A DNA stretch of 64,000 nucleotides from an uncultured Rhizobiaceae bacterium (GCA_947259295.1 CAMYMG010000040.1:45989-109988); one strand, 5' to 3'. Shown: positions 39,068-49,736, counted from the first letter of the stretch. The notes: generated by a model from the sequence alone, not told the origin. Numbers and translations: made by a program.

Positions 39068-41325
39068 ACCAGCAAGACAGCAGGAAGTGGATCGGCCAGC
39101 CGCTCGACAGGGTCGACGGTCCAGCCAAGGTCACCGGTCAGGCCACCTATGCCGCCGATTACCGGGGCAACAGCCCGGCAGCCATCGGATTCATCGTCGA
39201 GGCAGGTATCGGCAAGGGCCGGATCGTCTCGATCGACACGAGAGCAGCCGAGGCGAGCGATGGTGTGTTGTTGGTCCTGACGCACCAGAATGCGCCCGAG
39301 CAGGCGCCATTCGGCAGCCATGACGATGCCGGCCGGTTCGGCCAGTCGCATGCGGTGCTGGAGAACGAGAACGTCAAGTACCACGGAGCCCCGGTGGCTT
39401 TCGTCGTGGCCGAAACACTCGAGCAGGCCCGGCATGCCGCGCATCTGGTCTCGGTTCGCTATGACCAGCAGCCGGGCGTCTTCGATGCAGAGGCGCACGA
39501 GGACAAGGCGACGAAGCCCGACAGTCTCGATGGTGCGGACCAGGCCGACAAGGAAGTCGGGCACTTCGAACCGGCCTTCGAAAAATCAGCCGTGACGGTC
39601 GAGGCAGAGTATCATACGCCGTCGCAGCATGCCTCGGCGATGGAGCCGCACGCCACGGTGGCGGAATGGTCCGACGGCAAGCTCACCGTACATATGGCGG
39701 TGCAGATCATCGCCGATGCCCGCAAGGGCTTTGCCAACACGCTGAAGATCGAGCCGGGCGATGTCAGGATCGTGTCGCCATTCATCGGTGGCGGGTTCGG
39801 ATCGAAGCTCGGTATCCACAACGAGGCGATTCTGGCGGCGTTGGCCGCGCGCGAACTCGACCGGCCGGTGCGCGTCGCCCAGACGCGCCGCAACCTGTTT
39901 GCGAACGGCCCGCATCGCACCGCGCATCGCCATCGCCTCAAACTCGGGGCTGACGCGGATGGCCGGCTGCAGGCAGTGTCGCACGACAGCCTTGCGGTCA
40001 TGTCGCGCGGCTATCCCTTTGCCGAAGCCGCCGGCGGCCTGACCCAGAGCAGTTACGCCGCAGAGGCGATCCGCATGAGCCACAGGATCGTCGAAGCGAA
40101 CGTTCCCAAGGTCGATTCGATGCGCGCGCCGGGGGAGGCCATCGGCACGCTGGTCTTCGAAAGCGCGATCGACGAACTGGCCGAACGCTGCGGCATCGAC
40201 CCGATCGAGTTCCGCCTGCTGAACGAACCGGAAACCGAGCCCGGCTCCGGCAAATCATTCTCCACGCGACCGCTGGCGCGCTGCCTGCGCGAAGGTGCCG
40301 CGAAGTTCGGCTGGCAGAGCGGCGTCGTCCGTCCGGGAATGAAGCGTGACGGGCGCTGGCTCATCGGGCACGGCGTAGCCGCTGCCATCCGTCCGAACAA
40401 TATCGAGCCGGCAGGCGCCGAGGCGTCGCTGGCACGGGACGGCAGACTGACGCTCAGCCTCGACATGACCGACATCGGCACCGGCACATACACAATTCTC
40501 GGCCAGATTGCTGCCGAGACGTTGGGGATGGACACAGGCGCCGTCGAGGTCCGGCTCGGCGACAGCGATTTCGTCGAGACCTGCGGCTCCGGCGGCTCCT
40601 TCGGCGCCGGCAGCACCGGCACTGCCGTTCAGCAAGCCTGCGACAGCATCCGCACCGACATCCTGGCACGCGCGGCACGCATCGACCCCGACTGGTCCGG
40701 CGTGAACTCGGCCGACCTGACCATCGACGGCGACCGCGTCTCGGTCGGCGACCGCAGTCTTGCCCTCGGCGACATTCTCGATGCGGTCGGCGGCGAGGCG
40801 TTTCGTGCGAAGTCGCACATCAAGCCGGGCGATGCCCACAAGACAATGGCGCAATATTCTTATGGCGCACTCTTCGCGGAAGTAGGCGTCGATGCTGACA
40901 CGGCCGAGATTCGGCTGCGGCGACTGCTTGGCGTGTTCGACGCGGGTCGCATCCTCAACCACAAGACCGCGCATTCCCAATTGATGGGCGGCATGATTTT
41001 CGGCATTGGGGCCGGGCTGCTGGAGGAGAGCCTGATGGATATGCGCTACGGCGCATTCATGAACCGCGACCTTGCCGAGTACCATATCGCCGTGAACCGG
41101 GACGTTCCGCGACTTGAGGTTCACATGCTCGAGGGTTTCGACGAGCATTCAAATCCGCTGGGGAGCAAGGGGATCGGCGAACTGGGAATCTGCGGCACGG
41201 GTCCGGCGATCGCCAATGCGGTCTACGACGCCACGGGCCACCGGGCGCGCAAGTTTCCTATCCACATCGAAGACGTTCTCCCGGCAGTCGCACGACTGAC
41301 TAAGGGCAACGCGGCTTCGCGGTAG
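39064..41325 (+). CDS. paoC: Aldehyde oxidoreductase molybdenum-binding subunit (PaoC-like)
   Basis: 753 residues. The sequence follows E. coli PaoC in RVDGPAKVTGQATYAADY, GGGFGSKLGIHNEAILAAL, RAPGEAIGTLVFESAIDEL, TDIGTGTYTILGQIAAETLG and SKGIGELGICG. GIGELGICG holds the catalytic Glu. The enzyme uses the molybdopterin cytosine dinucleotide cofactor and oxidises aldehydes to acids. The cofactor-insertion chaperone PaoD is not in this window. The gene ends 8 bp from the convergent prs stop. Confidence 0.92.
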   Translation: MNQQDSRKWIGQPLDRVDGPAKVTGQATYAADYRGNSPAAIGFIVEAGIGKGRIVSIDTRAAEASDGVLLVLTHQNAPEQAPFGSHDDAGRFGQSHAVLENENVKYHGAPVAFVVAETLEQARHAAHLVSVRYDQQPGVFDAEAHEDKATKPDSLDGADQADKEVGHFEPAFEKSAVTVEAEYHTPSQHASAMEPHATVAEWSDGKLTVHMAVQIIADARKGFANTLKIEPGDVRIVSPFIGGGFGSKLGIHNEAILAALAARELDRPVRVAQTRRNLFANGPHRTAHRHRLKLGADADGRLQAVSHDSLAVMSRGYPFAEAAGGLTQSSYAAEAIRMSHRIVEANVPKVDSMRAPGEAIGTLVFESAIDELAERCGIDPIEFRLLNEPETEPGSGKSFSTRPLARCLREGAAKFGWQSGVVRPGMKRDGRWLIGHGVAAAIRPNNIEPAGAEASLARDGRLTLSLDMTDIGTGTYTILGQIAAETLGMDTGAVEVRLGDSDFVETCGSGGSFGAGSTGTAVQQACDSIRTDILARAARIDPDWSGVNSADLTIDGDRVSVGDRSLALGDILDAVGGEAFRAKSHIKPGDAHKTMAQYSYGALFAEVGVDADTAEIRLRRLLGVFDAGRILNHKTAHSQLMGGMIFGIGAGLLEESLMDMRYGAFMNRDLAEYHIAVNRDVPRLEVHMLEGFDEHSNPLGSKGIGELGICGTGPAIANAVYDATGHRARKFPIHIEDVLPAVARLTKGNAASR

Positions 41326-41333
41326 CGGCGCGA

Positions 41334-42269
<936 letters not shown>

Positions 42270-42391
42270 GCAGCGTCCCTGGCGAAAGGCCACTTGGCTA
42301 TGACCGGGCTTTTAGCGGCATGGGCCGCTATTGCAAGCGGCAGCACGGATTAATCCAAAGAATCCGCGTCACCCGGCTGCCTGCCGCCGGG

Positions 42392-42958
42392 TTACCCTGT
42401 GGAACCGCCGATCCATGATGCGAGCTGGTCGATCGTGTCGTCGGCGATCTGCTGCATGGCGGCAGCCGGCACGGCGCTCCAGCCCTCGCCGCCGCTCGAC
42501 CCGGCGACCTGCTTGCCGTTGATGCGATGCAGGCGGTTGCCGCTGCGGTCGTAGATGTCCCAGACGTAGAGCACGGTGGTCTGCTTGCCCTCGGTTATGG
42601 TCGAGAAATAGCCCTTGAGCACGTGGGTGGTCGACGGGTCGGAGGCACCTGCAAGCCCGATGCCGCGGGACCTGGCGCGCGACGCCAGCCGTTCGGTCAA
42701 CGGTGTCGCCGCCTCCACCGTCGCGCCGACGATGGGGTCGAAGTGCAGCCGCGTGCGGGCGGCGATCGCTGGTTTGAGAGGAGCAGAGGCCGTGGACGAC
42801 GGGGCAGGGGACGACACACCGTTTGCGCTTGCGCCGGCCTGCTCAGTCCCGCTGAGGGGGGCGATCGCCGAGGGCTCGAGCACATCCTGGCTGCTGCTGC
42901 AGGACGAAACCGCGACCGCGACGAGCAATGACCCGGCCACAAATGGCAATCGCCTCAT
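42392..42958 (-). CDS. Lipoprotein of unknown function
   Basis: 188 residues. The signal peptide MRRLPFVAGSLLVAVAVSSC has a lipobox with Cys20. A Ser/Ala/Pro-rich linker (about residues 21-62) precedes a globular part (from about PAIAARTRLHFDPIVGATVEAATPL). Conserved-looking segments LKGYFSTITEGKQTTVLYVWDIYD and LASWIGG suggest a folded C-terminal domain. It is a cell-envelope protein often seen near prs in rhizobia. Function not known. Confidence 0.8.
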   Translation of the reverse strand: MRRLPFVAGSLLVAVAVSSCSSSQDVLEPSAIAPLSGTEQAGASANGVSSPAPSSTASAPLKPAIAARTRLHFDPIVGATVEAATPLTERLASRARSRGIGLAGASDPSTTHVLKGYFSTITEGKQTTVLYVWDIYDRSGNRLHRINGKQVAGSSGGEGWSAVPAAAMQQIADDTIDQLASWIGGSTG

Positions 42959-43007
42959 TGCTTTGAACTCCTGACCTGCCGCCCCTCCGCCAAGTGAACC
43001 CTCTCTA

Positions 43008-44159
43008 TCACTGCACGATCAAGTCGAGATCATGGCGAGACAGCGGCTTGGGCTGCGAATCGGTAGTCAGGTAGGTGCGCCCCAGGGTCATCGCCGTATC
43101 GGTCTCGGAATCCATGATGATCATGTGCGCAAACAGCGTCATGTTCGGCGCGACGGGCTCCGGATTGCCCTGGTAGAACATAGGCATGTCCATCCAGGAC
43201 GGGGCAAAGCGCGCGCCGAGCGAATAGCCGCAGGCATTAAGCCGGTGCTTGGTCAGGCCGTGGGCTTCCATTGCGCGGGCATGGGCATCGAAGACGTCAC
43301 CGAAGGTGTTGCCCGGGCTCATCGCCTTCTCGACGGCTAGCATGGCAGCAAGGGCCGCATCGAACAGCTCCTGATGGCGCTTTGACACCTTGCCGGTCAG
43401 GACCGTTCGCATCATGGCGGCATGATAATGGTGGAATACGCCGGCCCATTCGAGCGTCAGCTGGTCGTTCTTGGTCAGCTTGCGCCGGCCGGCCTTGTAG
43501 CGGCAGAGCAGGGCATCCTGGCCGGAGCCGATGATGAATTCGTTGGCCGGGTAATCGCCGCCACCTGCGAAGATGGCACCCTGCATGGCGGCAAGGATGG
43601 CCGCTTCGTCGCCGCCCTGCTTGATCAGGGGGAGCGCGGCGTCCAGCGCATCGTCGGCCAGACTGGCGGCCTTTTCGGCCTTCTTGATCTCGGCGGGGCT
43701 CTTGAACAGCCGCAGCCGGCCGACGATTCCAGATGCGTCGGAAATCTGGCCGAAGGTCTGAAGCTGCTCGTCCAGGCGGCGACCGTTGAAGGCGGTCAAT
43801 CCATGGGTGTCGTATTCGACGCCGATGCGGGCGCCGAGCAGATCGAGGTCGTTCAACAAATTGCGCAGGTCGACCGCCGGATTGGCGCCGTCACGGTCCG
43901 TCCACAGGATGATGTTCTCGATGGTGGAGGTCTGGCGCGCCTGCCGCAGGTCGGCAGACCGGGTAAGCAGCACCATGGAGCCGTCGGCCTTCACCACGAG
44001 CGACTGGAAGAAGCAGAAGCCGAACGTGTCGTAGCCGGTGAGCCAGTACATGCTCTCCTGGGCGAACAGCAGCATGGCATCGAGTTTGCGCTCGGCCATC
44101 TCGATCATCAGCCGGTCGCGCCGCGCGTCGAATTCGGATCGTTCAAAGTGCAGCGCCAT
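43008..44159 (-). CDS. Creatinase / aminopeptidase P fold protein lacking the usual metal ligands
   Basis: 383 residues from the ATG at 44159, overlapping the previous stop by one base. The N-terminal creatinase domain includes DAMLLFAQESMYWLTGYDTFGFCF. The C-terminal pita-bread fold is present, but at the expected D-x(10)-D pair the sequence reads TLEWAGVFHHYHAAMMRT, with no Asp pair. The later His-Glu region reads GYSLGARFAPSWMD rather than GHGIGLxxHE. So a metal-dependent peptidase is unlikely. A creatinase-like, metal-independent hydrolase is possible. It is co-transcribed with pgeF. Confidence 0.8.
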   Translation of the reverse strand: MALHFERSEFDARRDRLMIEMAERKLDAMLLFAQESMYWLTGYDTFGFCFFQSLVVKADGSMVLLTRSADLRQARQTSTIENIILWTDRDGANPAVDLRNLLNDLDLLGARIGVEYDTHGLTAFNGRRLDEQLQTFGQISDASGIVGRLRLFKSPAEIKKAEKAASLADDALDAALPLIKQGGDEAAILAAMQGAIFAGGGDYPANEFIIGSGQDALLCRYKAGRRKLTKNDQLTLEWAGVFHHYHAAMMRTVLTGKVSKRHQELFDAALAAMLAVEKAMSPGNTFGDVFDAHARAMEAHGLTKHRLNACGYSLGARFAPSWMDMPMFYQGNPEPVAPNMTLFAHMIIMDSETDTAMTLGRTYLTTDSQPKPLSRHDLDLIVQ

Positions 44160-44953
44160 CAAGTCTTCTCCAGAACAATAGCCGAAATATGCCGACCGTA
44201 GTCGGCTTCCCCACGGTGCGTCGCGCGCCGGTAGGAATAAAACAGTGCCTCTTCGGCATAGGTGCAGCGATGCAGTGCGTCTGCACGGACACCGGCGGCA
44301 AGCAGCCTGTCGGTCGTGTAGCGGCAGAGGTCGAACATGGAATGCCCGGCCTTGCGCGAGGCCACGAAGTAGCGGGCGTTGCCGGCGTCCGCAGCGAGAA
44401 AGCGGTCAACGAACTCGGGCCCGACCTCATAATTTTCGGCGCTGATCGAGGGACCGAGCACCGCAACGACCCGTTCGCGGCGAGCGCCGAGCTGTTCCAT
44501 GGCGGAAACCGTGTTCTCCAGGACGCCCGTGAAGGCGCCTTTCCAGCCGGCATGCGCGGCGCCGATAACGCGCGCCTCGGCGTCGGCAAAGAGCACGGGC
44601 CCGCAATCGGCCGACGAAGCGCCGATGGCGATTCCGGGCCGGTCGGTGACAAGCGCGTCGGCTTTCGGCCTGTCGCCCTGGAACGGCTCGCGCACGACGA
44701 TTACGTCGGGCGAATGGATCTGGTAGGCGGTAAGCAGCCGGTCCGGAGTGACCCCCATCCAATCGGCAACGCGTCGGCGGTTCTCGGCAACGGAAGAAGT
44801 GTCATCGGCCGAGCCGACGCCGGTGTTGAGGCCACGGTATATGCCTTGGGAAACGCCGCCGGTCCGCGTGAAGTAGCCATGCCGGATGCCGGCGGCCGCG
44901 GCTTCGTCCAACAGCGGGGCCTGAATGGGGTGCGGGTTCGTGTCGGTGGACAT
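44159..44953 (-). CDS. pgeF: Purine nucleoside phosphorylase / polyphenol oxidase-like protein PgeF (YfiH family)
   Basis: 264 residues. The zinc-site motifs are visible: LTAYQIHSPDV, SSADCGPVLFAD (Cys) and GAAHAGWKGAFTGVLE (His). E. coli YfiH/PgeF edits a peptidoglycan precursor by removing wrongly incorporated serine; other family members cleave adenosine. It shares one base with the next gene, so they are co-expressed. The literature name laccase domain protein is outdated for this family. Confidence 0.92.
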   Translation of the reverse strand: MSTDTNPHPIQAPLLDEAAAAGIRHGYFTRTGGVSQGIYRGLNTGVGSADDTSSVAENRRRVADWMGVTPDRLLTAYQIHSPDVIVVREPFQGDRPKADALVTDRPGIAIGASSADCGPVLFADAEARVIGAAHAGWKGAFTGVLENTVSAMEQLGARRERVVAVLGPSISAENYEVGPEFVDRFLAADAGNARYFVASRKAGHSMFDLCRYTTDRLLAAGVRADALHRCTYAEEALFYSYRRATHRGEADYGRHISAIVLEKT

Positions 44954-45049
44954 TGAAGCCTTGTCGACTCCGGATGCTGTTTCGTCAAGCGTGTCTAAGG
45001 CACCCGAGGCAACCGCCCCTGCGATGGGCGAACTCGCCGCAAACGATGG

Positions 45050-46138
45050 TCAGTGCGCGCTGCCGAAGCCGGGCATGGGGCCTCGAAACGCCGAAATCGC
45101 CATTACCTTGAACAACTTACCCATGCCGTCCGGACCGGCCAATCGCTCGAAATCCGCCGCAATTCCTGCGCGCCCTGCCTCGTCAAGGGCGGCGCCCAGG
45201 CGACCCGCGCGCTCCAGCAGCCCCATGCCAACAAGGAAATCCCCTTGCGTCGCCATTTGTACCTGAAGGCCCCGCGACCGTGCCGTCGCGGCAAGCGCTG
45301 CAAAGTCGACATGGGAGGTGAGATCCGCTTCGCCCGGATGCTCGAAAATTCCTTCGTAGCGGTGCTGCCTTACCGCCTGGAACGTGTCGCCAGGACCGTG
45401 CTGGAGATGCCCGTAGTCGAAGAACAGCCCGGCGCCGCCGTGTGCTGACAGGCGGTCTGCTATCTGCACCATCAATGCCTCCCGGGCTGGCGCGACTTCG
45501 ACGATGCTGCCCTCGTCTGCGTCAGCCGACTGTTCCGGAACGGCGTCGGGGTCGAGAGGGGCTGTCCCTGCGACGAATTGGAGGGAACCCGCCTCGTCAA
45601 GCGCAACGCAACGCTCAGTCCAGCGGCCATCATGTCGGATGAACTGCCGGAAGGGCAGGGCGTCGAACAGTTCGTTGCAAGCGACAAGCAGTGGTCGGAC
45701 CGGAAGCGCGTCAATCGTGTCGTACCAGAAGAGTGGCGCTCCCGTGGCGGCGAGGGCCGCCTTCTGCCGGGCGACCAGATGCGGGCTGGCCTCGACAAGG
45801 GCGAAGGACGCGCCTGATGCCAGTTCCGGCTCGATCTTGCCAATGGTCCGAATGACGTCGCGCATCATCGTGCCACGGCCCGGGCCGATCTCGGCGATGG
45901 TGACGGGGAGCGGCCGCCCGGCCGCTTGCCATGCTGATATGAGCCAGACGGCGACCAGTTCGCCGAACATCTGGCTGACCTCAGGGGCGGTGACGAAGTC
46001 CCCCCCGGCACCGAACGGATCGCGCGTGGTGTAGTAGCCGTCGTCCGGATCGAAGAGGCAGATCATCATGTAGTCGGCGACCGAAATCGGGCCGGAGGAC
46101 TGGATCAGCCTGGCGATCTTCTGTCCGAGGCGGTTCAT
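45050..46138 (-). CDS. SAM-dependent methyltransferase of the MidA / NDUFAF7 family
   Basis: 362 residues from the ATG at 46138, which overlaps the lgt stop as ATGA; a much longer open frame upstream is the shadow of lgt. The family start [43 protein letters not shown] is diagnostic. [12 protein letters not shown] is the SAM-binding motif. The mitochondrial homologue methylates an arginine of a complex I subunit, so a role in NADH dehydrogenase assembly is the best guess. Coupled translation with lgt is common in rhizobia. Confidence 0.9.
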   Translation of the reverse strand: MNRLGQKIARLIQSSGPISVADYMMICLFDPDDGYYTTRDPFGAGGDFVTAPEVSQMFGELVAVWLISAWQAAGRPLPVTIAEIGPGRGTMMRDVIRTIGKIEPELASGASFALVEASPHLVARQKAALAATGAPLFWYDTIDALPVRPLLVACNELFDALPFRQFIRHDGRWTERCVALDEAGSLQFVAGTAPLDPDAVPEQSADADEGSIVEVAPAREALMVQIADRLSAHGGAGLFFDYGHLQHGPGDTFQAVRQHRYEGIFEHPGEADLTSHVDFAALAATARSRGLQVQMATQGDFLVGMGLLERAGRLGAALDEAGRAGIAADFERLAGPDGMGKLFKVMAISAFRGPMPGFGSAH

Positions 46139-46986
46139 GTCGCTGGGATTTGGGCCTGCCGCTGAGCCCGCCAGATTGCCCAGAGGCCGACAAGTACCAT
46201 GGGCGTCGACAGGACCATGCCCATGGTCAGCCAGTTGCCGGCAAGATAGCCGAGCTGGGCGTCCGGCTCGCGGAAAAACTCGACGAAGATGCGGCAGAGG
46301 CCATAGCCGGTGACGAAGGCACCAGCCACGAATCCGGGCGCTCTCAGCTTCAGAAAGACGTGGGTGAGGAGGCGCAGCACCAGGAACAGGACGAGCCCTT
46401 CCAGTGCTGCCTCGTAGAGCTGGCTGGGATGGCGCGGCAGGTCGCCGGCATTCGGAAACACGAAACCCCATGGAACATCGGTCGGACGCCCCCAAAGCTC
46501 CGCGTTGATGAAGTTCGTGATGCGGACGAGGCCGAGCGCCACCGGAACGCCGGCGGCGATGACGTCGAAAAGGCTCCAGACGCGTATGCCGCGCGATCGG
46601 GCGAAGAGCAGCATTGCGAGCGTCGTTCCGGCAAAGCCGCCGTGGAACGACATGCCGCCCTGCCAGACGGCAAAGATATCGAGCGGGTTCGCCAGATAGC
46701 GGGCGAAGTCGTAGAACAGGATATAACCGACGCGTCCCCCAAGCACGATGCCGACGGCAGCCCAGACGAGAAAGTCGTCGATGTCTTCGGGCCGCATCGG
46801 CGCCTTGCCGGAGAGCCACAGGCGGGGGGTCGTCAGCAGCCGCTTGGCGTACCACCAGCCGAACAGGATGCCGACGACATAGGCCAGGCCGTACCAGTGA
46901 ACGGCCAGAGGACCGATCTGCACGATGACGGGATCGATGTCGGGAAAGGGCAGGGCGGCGAGTGGCAAGGCAAGAAGATTGGTCAA
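46135..46986 (-). CDS. lgt: Prolipoprotein diacylglyceryl transferase
   Basis: 283 residues with about seven membrane segments. Moves diacylglyceryl from phosphatidylglycerol to the lipobox Cys of prolipoproteins on the periplasmic face of the inner membrane. [11 protein letters not shown] (with the essential Arg of the signature), MSFHGGFAG with its His-Gly and [20 protein letters not shown] are conserved. Its stop overlaps the MidA-like gene by 4 bp. It is divergent from the UbiK-like gene with 138 bp between them. Confidence 0.97.
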   Translation of the reverse strand: MTNLLALPLAALPFPDIDPVIVQIGPLAVHWYGLAYVVGILFGWWYAKRLLTTPRLWLSGKAPMRPEDIDDFLVWAAVGIVLGGRVGYILFYDFARYLANPLDIFAVWQGGMSFHGGFAGTTLAMLLFARSRGIRVWSLFDVIAAGVPVALGLVRITNFINAELWGRPTDVPWGFVFPNAGDLPRHPSQLYEAALEGLVLFLVLRLLTHVFLKLRAPGFVAGAFVTGYGLCRIFVEFFREPDAQLGYLAGNWLTMGMVLSTPMVLVGLWAIWRAQRQAQIPAT

Positions 46987-47124
46987 AAGGAGACTCCGGA
47001 ACCCGTTGGGCGCGGACCATGGGGCAGGGTCCGGGAAGGGTCAAGATGAGGCTTCGACAGCGTTGCCACCTTGCATTCGGATCGTGACGCCATTACCTCG
47101 GATAGAGGTGCCAGGAGGTTTTCC

Positions 47125-47436
47125 ATGTCGACCGGACCCAACCGCATACTCGATGAGTTCGCCAAGCTGATGACCGATGCCGCGGGTGCCGCCCAGGGCG
47201 TCAGGCGCGAGGTAGAGACGGCATTCAAGGCGCAGGCCGAGAAAGTGCTGAACACGATGGAAGTCGTGCAGCGCGATGAGTTCGAGGCAGTCCGTGAGAT
47301 GGCGCTGAAGGCGCGTGCGGAGAACAAGAAGCTCCAGGCTCGCATTGCCGAACTGGAAGGGAAGCTCGGCATGTCGGCGTCAGACAGCGTCGGCGATGCC
47401 CCTAAAGCGGCCGCCAAGCGTCGCCCACAAAAATAA
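47125..47436 (+). CDS. Accessory factor UbiK family (BMFP) protein
   Basis: 103 residues from the ATG at 47125, preceded by AGGAGG; a frame start at 47071 has no site. ILDEFAKLMTDAAGAAQGVRREVETAFKAQAEKVL is the amphipathic helix and the C-terminal half is coiled coil (ENKKLQARIAELEGKLG). Homologues trimerise and help ubiquinone biosynthesis (UbiK in E. coli) or fuse membranes (BMFP). A basic tail (KAAAKRRPQK) ends the protein. It is divergent from lgt. Confidence 0.88.
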   Translation: MSTGPNRILDEFAKLMTDAAGAAQGVRREVETAFKAQAEKVLNTMEVVQRDEFEAVREMALKARAENKKLQARIAELEGKLGMSASDSVGDAPKAAAKRRPQK

Positions 47437-47742
47437 TTCGTTAAACTTTTCCACAAGACGCGATCGGGAAAAGCGCTGTTTCCTGAATCGCTTATCCGAC
47501 CGCGTGAATCTTCTGCGCGGTCGCTTTCCCGTGGGCTTTCCAAAAAGGGGCTGTTCACGCGACTCGTCATCAATACACTGAATTTGTTGCATGATTCGGA
47601 ACCGGATCAAGCGCCGGGCAATGTGGGGCCTGTCAGCGTTCGTATGATGGCCACGCCGCCCGAGGTTCGAGACACGATTGTTCGACGTGTGTGCCCTTTG
47701 CGCGGAGCGCGGCGGCGCTCCCAGAACGACAGGAAGCATTAC
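47437..47742. other. Intergenic region before the YbjN-like gene
   Basis: 306 bp with no convincing gene. An AT-rich start and a 7-bp GC hairpin GACCGCG/CGCGGTC (47498-47504 with 47516-47522) follow the UbiK-like gene. It may terminate that gene, but only GCTTTCCC follows the stem. AGGAAG precedes the ATG at 47743. Confidence 0.4.
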
Positions 47743-48243
47743 ATGGAACTGATAGAACTCGACATTGCCCGCGAAATCCACCCGGTGGATGTGATCGAGC
47801 ACGTCGCGCACACCAATGACTGGGCTTTCGAGCGCGCCGGCGACGACGAGATCTCGATCTCGGTGGCCGGCAGTTGGACGGACTATCACGTGTCGTTTTC
47901 GTGGATGGAGGATTTCGAAGCGCTGCACCTGGCCTGCGCCTTCGACATCAAGGTACCCGAGACGCGGGCGCTGGAGGTGATGCGGCTTCTGTCGCTGATC
48001 AACGAACAGATGCTGTTCGGCCATTTCGACCTTTGGGAACAGGAAGGCGCGATCATGTTCCGGCAGTCTCTGTTGCTTGCCGGCGGCGCCGAGCCGACCA
48101 GCCAGCAGGTCGAGGTGCTGCTGTCGTCGGCGCTCGAGGCCTGCGAGTGTTACTTCCAGTCGTTCCAGTTCGTCGTTTGGTCGGGAACGAGCGCGCGCGA
48201 CGCGTTGTCGAGCGTGCTGTTCGAGACGCAGGGCAACGCCTGA
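47743..48243 (+). CDS. YbjN domain protein
   Basis: 166 residues from the ATG at 47743 (AGGAAG upstream); an open frame from 47584 has no site. EIHPVDVIEHVAHTNDWAFERAGDDEISISVAGSW, LHLACAFDIKVPE and LWEQEGAIMFRQSLLL are typical of alphaproteobacterial YbjN-domain proteins. The fold resembles type III secretion chaperones. In rhizobia these genes sit next to tRNA-binding protein genes; the role is unknown. It precedes the next gene by 5 bp, so one message. Confidence 0.85.
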   Translation: MELIELDIAREIHPVDVIEHVAHTNDWAFERAGDDEISISVAGSWTDYHVSFSWMEDFEALHLACAFDIKVPETRALEVMRLLSLINEQMLFGHFDLWEQEGAIMFRQSLLLAGGAEPTSQQVEVLLSSALEACECYFQSFQFVVWSGTSARDALSSVLFETQGNA

Positions 48244-48248
48244 AGCCG

Positions 48249-48608
48249 ATGGCTGCGGGGCTGGAGAAAAAGCCGGAGATCACCTTCGCGGATTTCGACC
48301 GGATCGATATCCGCGCCGGCACGATCGTCGAGGCCGAACCGTTCCCGGAGGCGCGCAAGCCGGCAATCAAGCTGAAGATCGATTTCGGCGAACCCATCGG
48401 GGTCAAGAAATCCTCGGCCCAGATCACGAAATACTATTCGCCGGACACGCTTGTCGGCCGCCAGGTCTTTGCCGTGGTAAATTTCCCGCCGCGTCAGATC
48501 GGCAAGTTCATGTCGGAGGTGCTGACGCTCGGCTTCCCCGACGAGGAGGGCGCGGTGGTGCTCGGCGCGATAGAGCGCACCGTGCCGAATGGCGGCCAGC
48601 TGTTCTAG
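48249..48608 (+). CDS. tRNA-binding domain protein (CsaA / YgjH type)
   Basis: 119 residues from the ATG at 48249. The OB-fold tRNA-binding domain is clear: FADFDRIDIRAGTIVEAEPFPEARKPAIKLKIDFGEPIGVKKSSAQIT, then FPPRQIGKFMSEVLTLGF. This is the Arc1p-like domain of CsaA/YgjH, which binds tRNA and may act as a chaperone. It follows the YbjN-like gene by 5 bp. Confidence 0.92.
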   Translation: MAAGLEKKPEITFADFDRIDIRAGTIVEAEPFPEARKPAIKLKIDFGEPIGVKKSSAQITKYYSPDTLVGRQVFAVVNFPPRQIGKFMSEVLTLGFPDEEGAVVLGAIERTVPNGGQLF

Positions 48609-48632
48609 GTAGCGGCGGGCGTCGGGTCTCGG

Positions 48633-49736
48633 TCAGGCCGATGCCGGCATGCTTGCCCGCGCGGTCCGGATATTCTCCAGGAACATCTCCGTGCAGGCCT
48701 TCCAGGTATAGCGCATGGCGCGTTCGCGCGCTTCGTGGCGGTCGGTCTTCAGGGCGGCCAGCGCCGCCTCTCGCAGGTCCTCGGCAACCGCGCCTCCAAC
48801 ACCGTCACCGACGATGTCGATCGGGCCGGTAACCGGGAAGCCGGCGACAGGCGTTCCGCTGGCAAGCGCTTCGACGATGACGTTGCCGAACGTATCGGTG
48901 CGGCTCGGGAAGACGAAAACGTCCGATGAGGCATAGATGGCGGCGAGTTCGTCATTCGGACGATGGCCGAGAAAGTGTGCTTCCGGGTACCTGGCCTGCA
49001 GCCTGGCGAATTCGGGCCCTTCCCCGACAATCACCTTGCTGCCCGGGAGGTCGAGGTCGAGGAAGGCGGGCAAGTTCTTCTCGATCGCGACGCGCCCGAC
49101 ACAAAGAAAGATCGGCCTCGGAAAATCCAGCTGGGTTCGCTTGTCGGGGTGGAAGTGCGCGATGTCGACGCCGCGCGTCCACGGCTGGAGCTTGTCGAAA
49201 CCGCGGCCGGCCAGGTCCTCCGACAACGAGGGTGTGGCGACCATCGTGCCTTGTCCGGAATTGTGGAAGGAACGCAGCAGGCCGTAGGTCCAGTCCTCGG
49301 GAACCGGCAGGCGGGCGGTGACATATTCGGGAAAGCGCGTGTGATAGCTGGTGGTGAAGGGCAATCGTTCGGTCAGGCAATAGCGCCGCGCCATCCAGCC
49401 AAGCGGGCCCTCGGTGACAATGTGAATGTGGTCCGTCTTGCTGGCTTCGATAAGCCTGCGCACCTTGCCTGGCGTGGTCAGGGCGAGCCTTATGTCGGGA
49501 TAGGTCGGCATCGGCAGGGTGTGGAAACGGTTCGGGGTCAGGAACTCGACCTCGACGTCATGTTGCTTGAGGTTCTCGGTCAGCCGTTCAAGCGTGTGAA
49601 CGACGCCGTTGATCTGCGGCCGCCAGGCATCCGTGACCATCAGAATGCGCCTGACGCCGCTCGGGTGCCGGGTCGACGTTCCGCCACCACTTCGCTCGGT
49701 CACATCGTCGGCAGGCTTGATTCGGGCCGAATTCAT
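48633..49736 (-). CDS. GT4-family glycosyltransferase
   Basis: 367 residues. The N-terminal Rossmann part begins RILMVTDAWRPQINGVVHTLERLTENL, typical of GT4 enzymes such as MgtA or PimB-like mannosyltransferases. The C-terminal nucleotide-sugar part has GEGPEFARLQARYPEAHFLGHRPNDEL and PSRTDTFGNVIVEALASG with its D/E-x7-E pattern. It probably makes a cell-surface glycolipid using a UDP- or GDP-sugar donor; the sugar and acceptor are unknown. It is transcribed from its own upstream region, divergent from nothing obvious. Confidence 0.88.
   Translation of the reverse strand: MNSARIKPADDVTERSGGGTSTRHPSGVRRILMVTDAWRPQINGVVHTLERLTENLKQHDVEVEFLTPNRFHTLPMPTYPDIRLALTTPGKVRRLIEASKTDHIHIVTEGPLGWMARRYCLTERLPFTTSYHTRFPEYVTARLPVPEDWTYGLLRSFHNSGQGTMVATPSLSEDLAGRGFDKLQPWTRGVDIAHFHPDKRTQLDFPRPIFLCVGRVAIEKNLPAFLDLDLPGSKVIVGEGPEFARLQARYPEAHFLGHRPNDELAAIYASSDVFVFPSRTDTFGNVIVEALASGTPVAGFPVTGPIDIVGDGVGGAVAEDLREAALAALKTDRHEARERAMRYTWKACTEMFLENIRTARASMPASA

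Noticed and set aside
45050..47044. 664-codon frame joining the MidA-like gene with upstream sequence
   Set aside because: The first 300 codons are an alternate frame of lgt; the real start is the ATG at 46138 overlapping the lgt stop.
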